Source: Colwellia sp.
Lineage (GTDB): Bacteria > Pseudomonadota > Gammaproteobacteria > Enterobacterales > Alteromonadaceae
Assembly (NCBI RefSeq): GCF_013215345.1
Contig: NZ_JABSOV010000023.1
Coordinates: forward strand, 1 to 50,973
Direction of reading: 5' to 3'
Length of the DNA stretch: 50,973 nt
Positions 6,645 to 15,762 of this stretch are shown piece after piece (the stretch's first letter is position 1; the number at the start of each line of letters is the position of its first letter). The notes under the pieces were generated by a model that made no database searches, was not told the origin of the DNA, and saw only the letters and a list, made by a program, of their open reading frames with translations. The translations under genes were made by a program, and so were the position numbers.

Positions 6645-9263
6645 ATGAATTACCAATACCGCAAACCGTTGCCTGGCTATAAAAATAAGGGCGCGACTAT
6701 AGATTTTTTTGATACGCGAGAAGCTATCGAAGCCATTAAACCAGGCTCATATGCTAAATTACCTTACACCTCTCGCGTACTGGCAGAGCAATTAGTACGT
6801 AGATGTGATCCTGCGACACTGACCGATTCGTTAAAACAAATTATTGAGGTTAAGCAAGAGCTTGATTTTCCTTGGTATCCCGCTCGTGTTGTTTGTCATG
6901 ATATTTTAGGACAAACCGCTTTAGTTGATTTGGCTGGTCTGCGTGACGCTATTGCAGAGCAAGGTGGCGATCCATCAAAAGTAAACCCAGTGGTACCGAC
7001 ACAATTAATTGTCGATCATTCTTTGGCAGTAGAGGCTCCGGGCTCAGATCCTAAAGCCTTTGATAAAAACCGGGCAATTGAAGACCGTCGTAATGAACAG
7101 CGTTTCCATTTCATTGAATGGACTAAAACAGCGTTTAAAAATGTTGATGTCATCCCTGCTGGTAACGGTATCATGCATCAAATCAACTTAGAGAAAATGT
7201 CGCCGGTTATCCAAGCGCGTGACGGTGTTGCTTTCCCTGATACTTGTGTTGGTACCGACTCTCATACACCGCATATAGATTGCCTAGGGGTTATTGCTAT
7301 TGGTGTTGGTGGCCTAGAAGCGGAAACGGTTATGCTTGGTCGACCTTCTATGATGCGTTTACCTGATATTATTGGTGTTAAGTTAACTGGCAAACGTCAA
7401 CCCGGTATTACGGCTACAGATATGGTCTTAGCAATCACCGAGTTTTTACGAAGCCAGAAAGTGGTATCTGCTTATTTAGAATTTTTCGGTGAAGGCACTA
7501 AAAACTTAACTATTGGTGATCGCGCAACTATCTCAAACATGACACCGGAATACGGTGCATCAGCAGGTATGTTCTACATCGATGAACAAACCATTGATTA
7601 CTTGAAAATCACTGGCCGTGAACCAGAGCAAGTAAAGCTTGTGGAAACTTACGCTAAACACACAGGTCTTTGGGCTGATGATTTAGTTGAAGCACAATAC
7701 CCTCGTGTTATCGAATTTGATTTATCAACAGTCTGTCGTAACTTAGCAGGACCTTCTAATCCACATCGTCGTTTAGCAACAGCTGATTTGGTTTCAAAAG
7801 ATATAGCTAAAAATTTGGATGCTTGTAAAGCACAAGAAGCAAAGGGTCAAATGCCTGATGGCGCGGTAATTATTGCTGCGATCACTTCATGTACTAATAC
7901 CTCAAATCCACGTAACGTTGTTGCGGCGGGTCTTGTTGCTAAACGCGCTAATGAATTAGGTTTAGTACGTAAACCTTGGGTTAAATCGTCATTTGCACCG
8001 GGTTCTAAAGTAGCGAAACTGTATTTAGAAGAAGCAGGCCTGCTCGCTGAAATGGAAAAATTAGGTTTTGGTATCGTCGGGTACGCATGTACTACTTGTA
8101 ACGGCATGAGCGGCGCGTTAGATCCAAAAATACAGCAAGAAATTATTGACCGCGATTTATACTCTACCGCCGTATTATCGGGTAACCGTAACTTTGATGG
8201 TCGTATTCATCCGCATGCAAAACAAGCATTCTTAGCATCGCCACCATTAGTGGTTGCTTATGCCATTGCTGGTACCATGCGTTTTGATATTGAAAGAGAC
8301 ATCTTAGGTCAAGATCAAAAAGGCAACGACATTACCTTGAAAGACATTTGGCCATCGGATGAAGAAATCGATGCAATCGTCGCTTCATGTGTCAAGCCTG
8401 AGCAATTCAAGAAAGTTTATGCACCCATGTTTGATTTAGGAGCGTTTGAACCGGCAGAAAGCCCATTATACGATTGGGATGAAACCAGTACTTATATTCG
8501 TCGTCCGCCATATTGGGAAGGTGCTTTAGCGGCTGAACGTACCATGAAAGGCATGCGTCCGTTAGCCGTGCTTGGCGATAACATTACCACAGATCATTTA
8601 TCACCATCCAATGCTATTCAATTAGACAGTGCCGCCGGTGCTTACTTAGCTAAAATGGGTTTGCCTGAGGCTGACTTCAATTCATACGCAACTCATAGGG
8701 GCGATCATGAGACAACCCAGCGAGCAACGTTTGCTAACCCGAAATTGTTCAATGAGATGTGTCGTGATGAAAACGGCGATGTGAAGCAAGGCTCTCTCAC
8801 TCGTATAGAGCCTGAAGGCACTGAATCACGCATGTGGGAAGCCATTGAAACTTACATGGAGCGCAAGCAACCATTAATTATTATTGCCGGTGCTGACTAC
8901 GGTCAAGGCTCTTCACGTGACTGGGCGGCAAAAGGTGTTCGTTTAGCTGGTGTGGAAGTCATCGTTTCTGAAGGTTTCGAACGTATTCACCGCACAAACT
9001 TAGTCGGAATGGGCGTCTTACCACTCGAGTTTGTTAACGGTGAAACACGTCATACTTATCATATTGACGGCAGTGAGACCTATGATGTTGTTGGTAAGAC
9101 ATCTCCAGGTGCAGAGATGACTGTTATAATGACACGAAAAAATGGTGAAATTGTTGAAATTCCGGTGAAGTGTCGTTTAGATACTGAGGAAGAAGTTACT
9201 GTTTACGATGGCGGCGGGGTGTTACAAAAGTTTGCCAATGATTTCTTAGAGTCGAATTCATAA
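6645..9263 (+). CDS. acnD: Fe/S-dependent 2-methylisocitrate dehydratase AcnD
   Basis: This 872-residue aconitase-superfamily enzyme dehydrates 2-methylcitrate in the cycle variant that also needs PrpF. The [4Fe-4S] ligands are visible as Cys416 (in 'ITSCTNTSNP') and Cys482/Cys485 (in 'ACTTCNGMSG'). The N-terminal 'YRKPLPG......FDTREA' is the AcnD style and differs from AcnA and AcnB, and the swivel domain ends with 'GADYGQGSSRDWAAKG'. It lies downstream of prpC and upstream of prpF, as expected for the acnD-prpF pair replacing prpD. The ribosome-binding site before ATG 6645 is weak (CTGGA). Confidence 0.94.
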   Translation: MNYQYRKPLPGYKNKGATIDFFDTREAIEAIKPGSYAKLPYTSRVLAEQLVRRCDPATLTDSLKQIIEVKQELDFPWYPARVVCHDILGQTALVDLAGLRDAIAEQGGDPSKVNPVVPTQLIVDHSLAVEAPGSDPKAFDKNRAIEDRRNEQRFHFIEWTKTAFKNVDVIPAGNGIMHQINLEKMSPVIQARDGVAFPDTCVGTDSHTPHIDCLGVIAIGVGGLEAETVMLGRPSMMRLPDIIGVKLTGKRQPGITATDMVLAITEFLRSQKVVSAYLEFFGEGTKNLTIGDRATISNMTPEYGASAGMFYIDEQTIDYLKITGREPEQVKLVETYAKHTGLWADDLVEAQYPRVIEFDLSTVCRNLAGPSNPHRRLATADLVSKDIAKNLDACKAQEAKGQMPDGAVIIAAITSCTNTSNPRNVVAAGLVAKRANELGLVRKPWVKSSFAPGSKVAKLYLEEAGLLAEMEKLGFGIVGYACTTCNGMSGALDPKIQQEIIDRDLYSTAVLSGNRNFDGRIHPHAKQAFLASPPLVVAYAIAGTMRFDIERDILGQDQKGNDITLKDIWPSDEEIDAIVASCVKPEQFKKVYAPMFDLGAFEPAESPLYDWDETSTYIRRPPYWEGALAAERTMKGMRPLAVLGDNITTDHLSPSNAIQLDSAAGAYLAKMGLPEADFNSYATHRGDHETTQRATFANPKLFNEMCRDENGDVKQGSLTRIEPEGTESRMWEAIETYMERKQPLIIIAGADYGQGSSRDWAAKGVRLAGVEVIVSEGFERIHRTNLVGMGVLPLEFVNGETRHTYHIDGSETYDVVGKTSPGAEMTVIMTRKNGEIVEIPVKCRLDTEEEVTVYDGGGVLQKFANDFLESNS

Positions 9264-9365
9264 TTGATTTTTAGCGTTTTAGCTGCGTTAGAAGTGCTCA
9301 TTGACGTTCGTCAACTCCGCGCTTCCGCCTTGTTAAAACACTAAAGTTTTTCATATGAAAATCAA
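9264..9365. repeat. Palindromic spacer element between acnD and prpF (element B)
   Basis: The element begins right after the acnD stop. The outermost arms are TTGATTTT (9264-9271) and AAAATCAA (9358-9365). Inside them are TTTAGCGTTTTA and TAAAACACTAAA, which pair with one G-T mismatch, and a central TTGACG/CGTCAA stem. It looks like a mobile intergenic palindrome (REP/MITE-like) and shares a pattern with the element at 6481-6559. Its right end supplies part of a possible promoter for prpF. Confidence 0.65.
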
Positions 9366-9376
9366 CTCAGTATAAT
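9348..9376 (+). promoter_or_regulatory. Candidate internal promoter for prpF
   Basis: TTTTCA (9348-9353) and a perfect TATAAT (9371-9376) are 17 bases apart. Transcription would start near 9383, just ahead of the hairpin at 9387-9420, so prpF could have its own message with a structured leader. This is a pattern match only. Confidence 0.45.
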
Positions 9377-9386
9377 TATATAATTG

Positions 9387-9423
9387 AAAGCAGCAATTTA
9401 GAGAGCTAGTTTGCTGCTTTTTT
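9387..9423 (+). terminator. Intrinsic terminator-like hairpin between acnD and prpF
   Basis: AAAGCAGCAA (9387-9396) and TTGCTGCTTT (9411-9420) form a perfect 10-bp stem with a 14-base loop, and the T-run continues to 9423. It ends 24 bases before the prpF start. It should reduce read-through from acnD and may act as an attenuator inside the operon. Confidence 0.75.
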
Positions 9424-9447
9424 ATAGAAAAATAAAAGGATAATGCG

Positions 9448-10653
9448 ATGTCTCATGTTCCTCAAGTACATAAACCTCAAATAAAAGTAGCAGCTACCTA
9501 TATGCGCGGTGGTACATCAAAAGGTGTATTTTTTAATTTAACGGATTTACCAAAAGATTGTCAGGTTGCGGGTAGTGCTCGTGATGTCTTATTATTACGT
9601 GTCATTGGTAGTCCAGATCCTTACGGTAAACAAACCGATGGTATGGGGGGGGCAACTTCAAGTACCAGTAAAACAGCCATTATATCAACCAGTGAACAAG
9701 CAGATCACGACGTTGATTATTTATTTGGCCAAGTGGCTATAGATAAACCCTTTGTCGATTGGTCGGGTAATTGCGGTAACTTAACGGCAGCTGTGGGCTC
9801 TTTTGCCATCAGTTCAGGATTGGTGGCAGCAAGCCGTATTCCGGAAAATGGTGTCTGTACTGTGCGTATTTGGCAGAAGAACATTGGAAAAACCATTATT
9901 GCCCATGTACCTATCACTAATGGACAAGTTCAAGAAACCGGTGATTTTGAGCTCGATGGCGTGACTTTCCCTGCCGCTGAGGTGCCGGTAGAGTTTATTT
10001 CTCCTGTGGATCCTTCGGAGGCAATGTTCCCAACAGGAAATGTTGTCGATGAGCTCGAGGTGCCAGGAGTTGGCACCTTTAAAGTGACCATGATCACTGC
10101 TGGCATTCCAACCATTTTCTTAAATGCGGATGACATTGGTTATACCGGTACAGAGCTGCAAGATGCTATTAATAATGATGAAGAAGCGCTAGCGCGATTT
10201 GAAACTATTCGTGCCTATGGTGCGGTTCAAATGGGCTTGATTAGTGATATATCAGAAGCGGAATCTCGTCAGCACACACCAAAAATTGCTTTTGTTGCAC
10301 CGGCGCAAGACTATGTTACCTCAAGCGGTAAAAATGTTGCTGCGGGAGACATAGATTTACAGGTGCGTGCTTTATCTATGGGTAAATTACATCATGCGAT
10401 GATGGGCACCGCTGCTGTCGCCATTGCCTCTGCTGCAGCAATTCCAGGAACTTTAGTCGCTCTTGCTACAGGTCATCCCACAGATCAGGCTGATATTAGC
10501 TCGGTAACTTTTGGTCATCCATCGGGTACCTTGAAAGTGGGGGCAGAAGCATTATTAGATAATGATAAATGGACAGTGAAAAAAGTCATTATGAGCCGAA
10601 GTGCTCGCGTATTGATGGAAGGTTGGGTGAGGGTGCCGACAATAGCTGAATAG
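9448..10653 (+). CDS. prpF: 2-methylaconitate cis-trans isomerase PrpF
   Basis: This 401-residue protein isomerises the 2-methylaconitate made by AcnD into the isomer used by the cycle, the job that makes AcnD able to replace PrpD. The start 'YMRGGTSKGVFF', the 'GMGGATSSTSKTAI' loop and 'DWSGNCGNL' with its cysteine are typical of the PrpF family (diaminopimelate epimerase-like fold in two halves). The length is normal. AAGGA (9436-9440) precedes ATG 9448. It is separated from acnD by a palindromic element and a hairpin with a T-run, so its expression may be uncoupled from the rest of the operon. Confidence 0.94.
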   Translation: MSHVPQVHKPQIKVAATYMRGGTSKGVFFNLTDLPKDCQVAGSARDVLLLRVIGSPDPYGKQTDGMGGATSSTSKTAIISTSEQADHDVDYLFGQVAIDKPFVDWSGNCGNLTAAVGSFAISSGLVAASRIPENGVCTVRIWQKNIGKTIIAHVPITNGQVQETGDFELDGVTFPAAEVPVEFISPVDPSEAMFPTGNVVDELEVPGVGTFKVTMITAGIPTIFLNADDIGYTGTELQDAINNDEEALARFETIRAYGAVQMGLISDISEAESRQHTPKIAFVAPAQDYVTSSGKNVAAGDIDLQVRALSMGKLHHAMMGTAAVAIASAAAIPGTLVALATGHPTDQADISSVTFGHPSGTLKVGAEALLDNDKWTVKKVIMSRSARVLMEGWVRVPTIAE

Positions 10654-10748
10654 GCTCAAGCCTGCTTAGGCTAACCATTAGTGATTAATGGTGTGAACCT
10701 TCACTGTTGATAGAGTTAGTTAAAGATAAAATAACGAGTACAAAAATG

Positions 10749-10777
10749 AAAAAGCGCAGCTTTCGCTGCGCTTTTTT
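10749..10777. terminator. Bidirectional terminator between prpF and the TonB receptor gene
   Basis: AGCGCAGC (10753-10760) and GCTGCGCT (10765-10772) form a stem around a TTTC loop, flanked by A-runs on the left and T-runs on the right. It can end both the prpF message and the converging receptor message. Confidence 0.88.
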
Positions 10778-10806
10778 GTGTTTTCATTTTACATTAGCGG
10801 TTAGAT

Positions 10807-13734
10807 CTAGAACTTAAATTCAGCGCCAGCATAGTAAAAGGCACCATTAAAACCAAAAGGTGCTGAGCGACGTGAATAAGTAAATACTCCCGGGCTGCTA
10901 ACAATTATATTGCCATCGGCATCTTCTATGGTTCCTGAACGTGAGTTACCTATGGTATTTTCATCAGGGTAAACATCAAAGATATTATTACCACCAATAT
11001 TGAACGATAAGCTCTCAGTGACTTGATAGTTGATACGCAAATCCGTTAATACTTCAGCGCCGTAGGTTTGTTTGCCACCATCAGTCACGGTATATTCACC
11101 ATAACGGTTAAAGGCTAAGTTAATACTCAGGTCACCGATAGTATATAAGCCGCTTAAGCTGATTCTGTCTTGTGGCTGCCATTCTTCAATAATTGAAATA
11201 GCTTGCTCTGAAAAAACGTCGCTTGGGTCAATGCTACCAAGAGCACTATCACCTGGGGTATAAATATTGACCACGTCAGTCTCGGTAAAGTTGGCTGCAG
11301 CGGTTAAGTTAAAATCACCGCCCATTAACTCAGTATTCCAGGTAGCAATGATATCTATACCTCTGGTTTCAGTGTCAGCACCGTTAAGAAAAAACTGGCC
11401 AGCACCAGCACCCGAGGCAATTAGCGCTGCATCTAATGCAGGTGATAAGCCTTGTCCTAAAGAGTTACTCAAGACGATACGGTCTTCGATATCGATTGAA
11501 TACCAATCCACGGTTAGGTTTATCTCGTCAGTAATGTGAATAACGGTACCTAAACTAAAGTTGGTCGCTTCTTCCTCTTTCAATTCAGGAATACCGATGG
11601 CTTTCGCTAGGTTTGAGTCATTGCGAAAAGTACCTACTTGTACAGCAATTTGATCGCCGCCTGGGTTATTGGGATCGTTTTGGAACTGAGTACTAATGTT
11701 ATCGGTATACAATTGTTGCATTGATGGAGCACGGAAACCGGTACTCATAGCACCACGAATGGCGATACTGTCAGTAATTGACCAGTTAGCTGCTAGTTTG
11801 AAGTTAGTACTATCGCCAAAACCTTGGTAATCATCATAACGGACCGCGCCGCTAACAATTAAATCATCAACTATTTCAGTTTCAGCATCCATATAAAATG
11901 AGATAACATCACGAGATTCATCAACTTCTTGCATGGGGGCAGTACCACCAAACCCTTGTGTACCGGCAGAGCGATCATCAGCGTATTTGCTGGTGCCGTC
12001 TGCATTGGTATCATAGTCACGATAGGAATATTCGTCACCCGCGGTTACTTTAAACTCATCGGTTCTAATTTCTGCGCCCATAGCTAATGAAAATAAATCA
12101 AAGTCTTGGGTGTAATCAAGGTTTAACGTTTGCAGTGATAACTCTAAGCCGTAAGCAGACGCTTGACGTGGAATAGAGGCACGAATTTCATCTGCAGATA
12201 AACTTGATTCATAGCGTAGTGAATTAGCATAAGACGAGTTAATGGTATTGCTGGTCACATAATCAATATTGTTTTTACCGTAGGTATAAGAAAAATCTAA
12301 GCTTGAGCCATCAGAGAATTCTGTTTGGTAACCAAAGTTATAAGACATATCTTTGATATCGGTATTAATTTTCGGTAAAAATCCTGCCGGAATAGTCGCA
12401 TCACCATCTTGCAGTGGCGCATTACCACCATTGTTATTGTTATGGCGGAAAAATGCGGCAGATTCATTATCGCGTTTTGAGTAGGTCAGGAAACCGTATA
12501 ATTCACCATCAGCTAATTCATAACCGGTATTAATGACAACACCGAACTGGCTTGAATCGGCATCGCCAATTCTGAAGGTTGAGCGGGTCGCTGTTGCTTC
12601 TCTAGGGTCGCCTAATAATGAATTTCCGTTCGCTAAGTCAGTACAGTCTGAAAATTGACATGAACCATGTAAGCCGGCGCGATTAGTAAAACCACGGTCT
12701 CTAAAGTTTAGCGTGGTATTTAAGTAACCATTGTCTCCTAAGGCAAAGCCCTTTGAAATATCGACGTTGGTTGTTTCACCATCACCTTCTGAATATTCAC
12801 CATATGAAACGGCTACTTTACCGCCTTCACTGGCATCGTTAAGTACGATGTTGATAACACCAGCAATGGCATCAGAGCCATATTGTGCGGCGGCGCCATC
12901 ACGTAATACCTCAATTCGTTTAATTGATGCGGCAGGGATAGCATTCATATCCGTACCCGCCGTGCCACGGCCAACAGAGGTGTTAATATGAATTAAGCTG
13001 GCTTGATGACGGCGACGACCATTAATGAGTACTAAAGTTTGATCTGGTCCTAGACCCCTTAATGTTGCGGGACGTAAGGCATCGGTACCATCACTAATTG
13101 ATGAGCTAGAGAAGTTAAATGATGGCGCAATAGCTTGTAGCATACGGCCAACTTCTGTTTGACCGGTATTCGCTAGTGCTTCTGCAGTAAGAATATCAAC
13201 GGGCACTGGTAAGTCATCGGCAGAGCGACCTGCTACTCGGCTACCAATAATAGCTATTTTCTCTACTTCTTCCTCTTGTACTTTTTCTGCTCCTTGAGCT
13301 AACGCGGCTTGACTGGCTGCACCAAATAAAATAGGTACTAGCGCGGCATGGATGCTTTTATGTTTCATTGTTGTATCTCTCTTATTATGTGAATCAACTT
13401 GAATGCTCAGTTGACCAGAGTTATTAACAACAGCGACTAGACCAGAGCCATATAATAATTTTTTTAGGCCCGAGTTAACAGGGTAATAACCTTTTAAAGC
13501 ATTTGCTTGGTGTTGCTTAACCAAATCAAAAGAAAATATAATCGTTTGGTTGGCCTTTTGGGCAAATGCAATTAAGGCTTTATCAGCTCGTTGTTTATTA
13601 ATATCAAAGCGAAAAAAATCTTCAGCATTAACATGGCTTGTTGAGAATAGCATCACCACTAGGGTGTACTTCACCATCAATACATATCTAACTGGGACTT
13701 GATTCTGACGAAATTTATTTCGCCAACTGCGCAA
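10807..13734 (-). CDS. TonB-dependent receptor with N-terminal STN domain
   Basis: This 975-residue outer-membrane receptor probably imports an iron complex or another scarce nutrient, with energy from TonB. In order: a signal peptide (about residues 20-38, ending HVNA), an STN signalling domain (about 38-115), a second signal-peptide-like segment beginning at Met123 (MKHKSIHAALVPILFGAAS, ending AALAQ), a plug domain (about 165-300, with 'GVINIVL'), and a beta-barrel ending in Phe. STN domains contact FecR-type proteins, and the fecR and sigma genes lie just upstream. The listed start is TTG 13734; ATG 13677 (Met20) is also possible. ATG 13368 (Met123), with AAGAGAG before it, would give a normal 853-residue receptor lacking STN. 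The substrate is unknown. Confidence 0.92.
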   Translation of the reverse strand: MRSWRNKFRQNQVPVRYVLMVKYTLVVMLFSTSHVNAEDFFRFDINKQRADKALIAFAQKANQTIIFSFDLVKQHQANALKGYYPVNSGLKKLLYGSGLVAVVNNSGQLSIQVDSHNKRDTTMKHKSIHAALVPILFGAASQAALAQGAEKVQEEEVEKIAIIGSRVAGRSADDLPVPVDILTAEALANTGQTEVGRMLQAIAPSFNFSSSSISDGTDALRPATLRGLGPDQTLVLINGRRRHQASLIHINTSVGRGTAGTDMNAIPAASIKRIEVLRDGAAAQYGSDAIAGVINIVLNDASEGGKVAVSYGEYSEGDGETTNVDISKGFALGDNGYLNTTLNFRDRGFTNRAGLHGSCQFSDCTDLANGNSLLGDPREATATRSTFRIGDADSSQFGVVINTGYELADGELYGFLTYSKRDNESAAFFRHNNNNGGNAPLQDGDATIPAGFLPKINTDIKDMSYNFGYQTEFSDGSSLDFSYTYGKNNIDYVTSNTINSSYANSLRYESSLSADEIRASIPRQASAYGLELSLQTLNLDYTQDFDLFSLAMGAEIRTDEFKVTAGDEYSYRDYDTNADGTSKYADDRSAGTQGFGGTAPMQEVDESRDVISFYMDAETEIVDDLIVSGAVRYDDYQGFGDSTNFKLAANWSITDSIAIRGAMSTGFRAPSMQQLYTDNISTQFQNDPNNPGGDQIAVQVGTFRNDSNLAKAIGIPELKEEEATNFSLGTVIHITDEINLTVDWYSIDIEDRIVLSNSLGQGLSPALDAALIASGAGAGQFFLNGADTETRGIDIIATWNTELMGGDFNLTAAANFTETDVVNIYTPGDSALGSIDPSDVFSEQAISIIEEWQPQDRISLSGLYTIGDLSINLAFNRYGEYTVTDGGKQTYGAEVLTDLRINYQVTESLSFNIGGNNIFDVYPDENTIGNSRSGTIEDADGNIIVSSPGVFTYSRRSAPFGFNGAFYYAGAEFKF

Positions 13735-13818
13735 TAGTAATAAACAGCTAAGCAGGGGGAATCCTCTATTTTATTTTATTATTTTTAATATGAGTTTTAT
13801 ATTGTTCTATGTATGGCG

Positions 13819-13847
13819 AAATAGCCAGCGATATATAGTGGCTATTT
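13819..13847. repeat. Inverted repeat between fecR-like and receptor genes
   Basis: AAATAGCCA (13819-13827) and TGGCTATTT (13839-13847) are perfect 9-base arms with an 11-base loop. There is no T-run on the minus strand beyond the stem. It may be a weak terminator or a processing site between the signalling genes and the receptor gene. Confidence 0.55.
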
Positions 13848-13908
13848 GTTGGATAAATAAAGAGAAATAAAGGGAGAGAAAATTAGACTAATAATTTACT
13901 TCGAAGGG

Positions 13909-15018
13909 CTAGTGGGCAGCAGTAAGTAGAATTGTGCCATCAGCTGTTTTACTGAAATTAATACCAAAATTACTCTGTAATGACATCAGTAAACCGTCAA
14001 TATCACCGGCTTTAAAATAACCCGCGACATTTATATCAGCTAGCTCGCTATCAATAATCTCAAAATCACTGGTGGTATAGCGACTAATTTCTGCTAAGGC
14101 AATGGATAAAGGCTCACCTTCAAAAATCAACATGCCTTGTTGCCACGCCAGATCACGGTGAATTTGATCTAGAGATACTTTCTCTACCGGGGTAGTGCTC
14201 GTTGGCTGGGAGTTATCAGCTATAACCGCTTTTTCACCGGACACAACTAATGTTGCGGCTAAAATGTCAGGTATATCGTTAATGCTAGCTTGTATTAAGG
14301 TTTCTTTAATATCGTTAATTGAAGCGCTTGCTTTGCTGATCAGTACTTTTCCTTCGGTAACCACCAACTCCATCGCTTGGTTTTCTTTCTTTTGTACATT
14401 AAAAATAGTGCCAAGTGCGGTAAATGATTTTTTCCCTGCGATTACGGTGAAAGGGCGATTGCTATCTTTAGCAACATCAAAACGGGCTTCACCTTGTACT
14501 AAAGTGAGTAGACGTTGTTTGGCGCTATATTTTACTTCGATATGGCTATTGGTATTTAATTGAATTTGTGAGCCATCTTTTAAAGTAAAACTTGTTTGTT
14601 GGCCTATTTGGGTTTTTAAGGTCTGAGTTTGGCTGAGTTGTTGTTCGTGCAATGACGGCAAGTAGGGTAAGAAAGATTCATTAACAAGTGTATTGATACT
14701 GATAACAGAGACAACAGCAATACTGGCTGCTAGGGCAACCGTCATAAATTTATTGCGTTTACTTTGTTGTTTGGCCTGGGCTAACGGAAATAAAGCGCTT
14801 AATTCATTTAAGACACTTAAATCATCCCAATACGAAGCCATTTCAAGCAGAGACCTATGGTGCTGAGAATTTTGATTGCACCAAGTAACCAGTTGTTTTT
14901 TTTCTAAACCAGTTAAACCACGATCCATACGACTTATCCAAAGACAAGCGAGTTCTTGGATATTATTATCTTCTTGGTGTTTACTTTCTTTGCTAAATAG
15001 TTGGCTAACATTACCCAT
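13909..15018 (-). CDS. FecR family anti-sigma/transmembrane sensor
   Basis: This 369-residue inner-membrane protein is expected to hold the neighbouring ECF sigma factor and to receive the signal from the receptor's STN domain. It has a cytoplasmic DUF4880-type N-terminus (about 18-65, with 'LACLWISRMDRG'), one membrane span (about 92-112, 'MTVALAASIAVVSVISINTL'), the FecR domain (about 135-235, 'TLKDGSQIQLNTNSHIEVKY...GEARFDV'), and a C-terminal STN-like segment (about 300-365). It starts 10 bases after the sigma gene, so the two are translated from one message. The receptor gene follows after 174 bases. Confidence 0.92.
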   Translation of the reverse strand: MGNVSQLFSKESKHQEDNNIQELACLWISRMDRGLTGLEKKQLVTWCNQNSQHHRSLLEMASYWDDLSVLNELSALFPLAQAKQQSKRNKFMTVALAASIAVVSVISINTLVNESFLPYLPSLHEQQLSQTQTLKTQIGQQTSFTLKDGSQIQLNTNSHIEVKYSAKQRLLTLVQGEARFDVAKDSNRPFTVIAGKKSFTALGTIFNVQKKENQAMELVVTEGKVLISKASASINDIKETLIQASINDIPDILAATLVVSGEKAVIADNSQPTSTTPVEKVSLDQIHRDLAWQQGMLIFEGEPLSIALAEISRYTTSDFEIIDSELADINVAGYFKAGDIDGLLMSLQSNFGINFSKTADGTILLTAAH

Positions 15019-15028
15019 TCATTTATCT

Positions 15029-15613
15029 CTATTTACTGACCGAGGTTTTTACTTGCCAGCTTTGTGCTTGATGCTCTGCTTTTGTATATTTAGCACTTTG
15101 ACCATGAGTTTGGTTCATTCGTTTAATATACTGTACACTTTTTAGCAGACCTTGCGCTACATGCTTTTCTACGGTGCTTTCACTTAAATTTAAGTAGCTA
15201 GCAATTTCTTTTTGGCTTAAACCATAGACTTTTTTCAGTATAAAACATTTTCGTACTGAAGCCGATAATTGATCGGTTGCTCGACAAAAAAACAAAAATT
15301 GCTCTTTGCTTTCATAATCGTCCTCAACTTTAGTGCTAGTTAATTGAACAGGTGGCTCAGAAAAATCCTCTAGAGAGTCTTTATATTTATTATCCCATTT
15401 AGTGACATGATTTAAGGCAAGATTTTTTGCGGTTTTCAGCATATAGCTGCGCACATATTTAATTTCTTGTTTTAAATCAGCTTCATAAGTTTTAACAAAA
15501 GTTTCTTGCACGATATCATCAATATCGTCTGGCTTAACGATATGACTAATTAAGTAACTGATATTTCTTTTGGTGCTAATAAATAGCTTTGCTAATTTCG
15601 AGTTTCTTGCCAT
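15029..15613 (-). CDS. ECF sigma-70 factor, FecI-like
   Basis: This 194-residue RNA polymerase sigma factor has only regions 2 and 4. Region 2 contains 'PDDIDDIVQETFVK' (about 27-40). Region 4 contains the helix-turn-helix 'LSQKEIASYLNLSESTVEKHVAQGL' (about 134-158). Together with the FecR-like protein and STN receptor downstream on the same strand it forms a cell-surface signalling unit in which ligand binding outside the cell should release the sigma factor to transcribe the receptor gene. It is transcribed divergently from the DUF2057 gene. The tail after residue 170 is Lys/Gln-rich and not conserved in character. Confidence 0.92.
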   Translation of the reverse strand: MARNSKLAKLFISTKRNISYLISHIVKPDDIDDIVQETFVKTYEADLKQEIKYVRSYMLKTAKNLALNHVTKWDNKYKDSLEDFSEPPVQLTSTKVEDDYESKEQFLFFCRATDQLSASVRKCFILKKVYGLSQKEIASYLNLSESTVEKHVAQGLLKSVQYIKRMNQTHGQSAKYTKAEHQAQSWQVKTSVSK

Positions 15614-15762
15614 CCATGTTTGCTCGTTACTTTTTAACTTAACTCGATAATAACCATGGCACTGAGTAAATGTCTAACTTAATCACATCTTTTTACTTTT
15701 AATTATTCGCTAGGCAGTTTATAAAGAGTCATTACTTATTATCGTCATTAAGAGAGCCAAGC

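Noticed and set aside
14195-14563. 122-codon plus-strand open frame opposite the fecR-like gene
   Set aside because: It mirrors a strongly supported coding frame on the other strand; composition is that of antisense, and there are no start signals.
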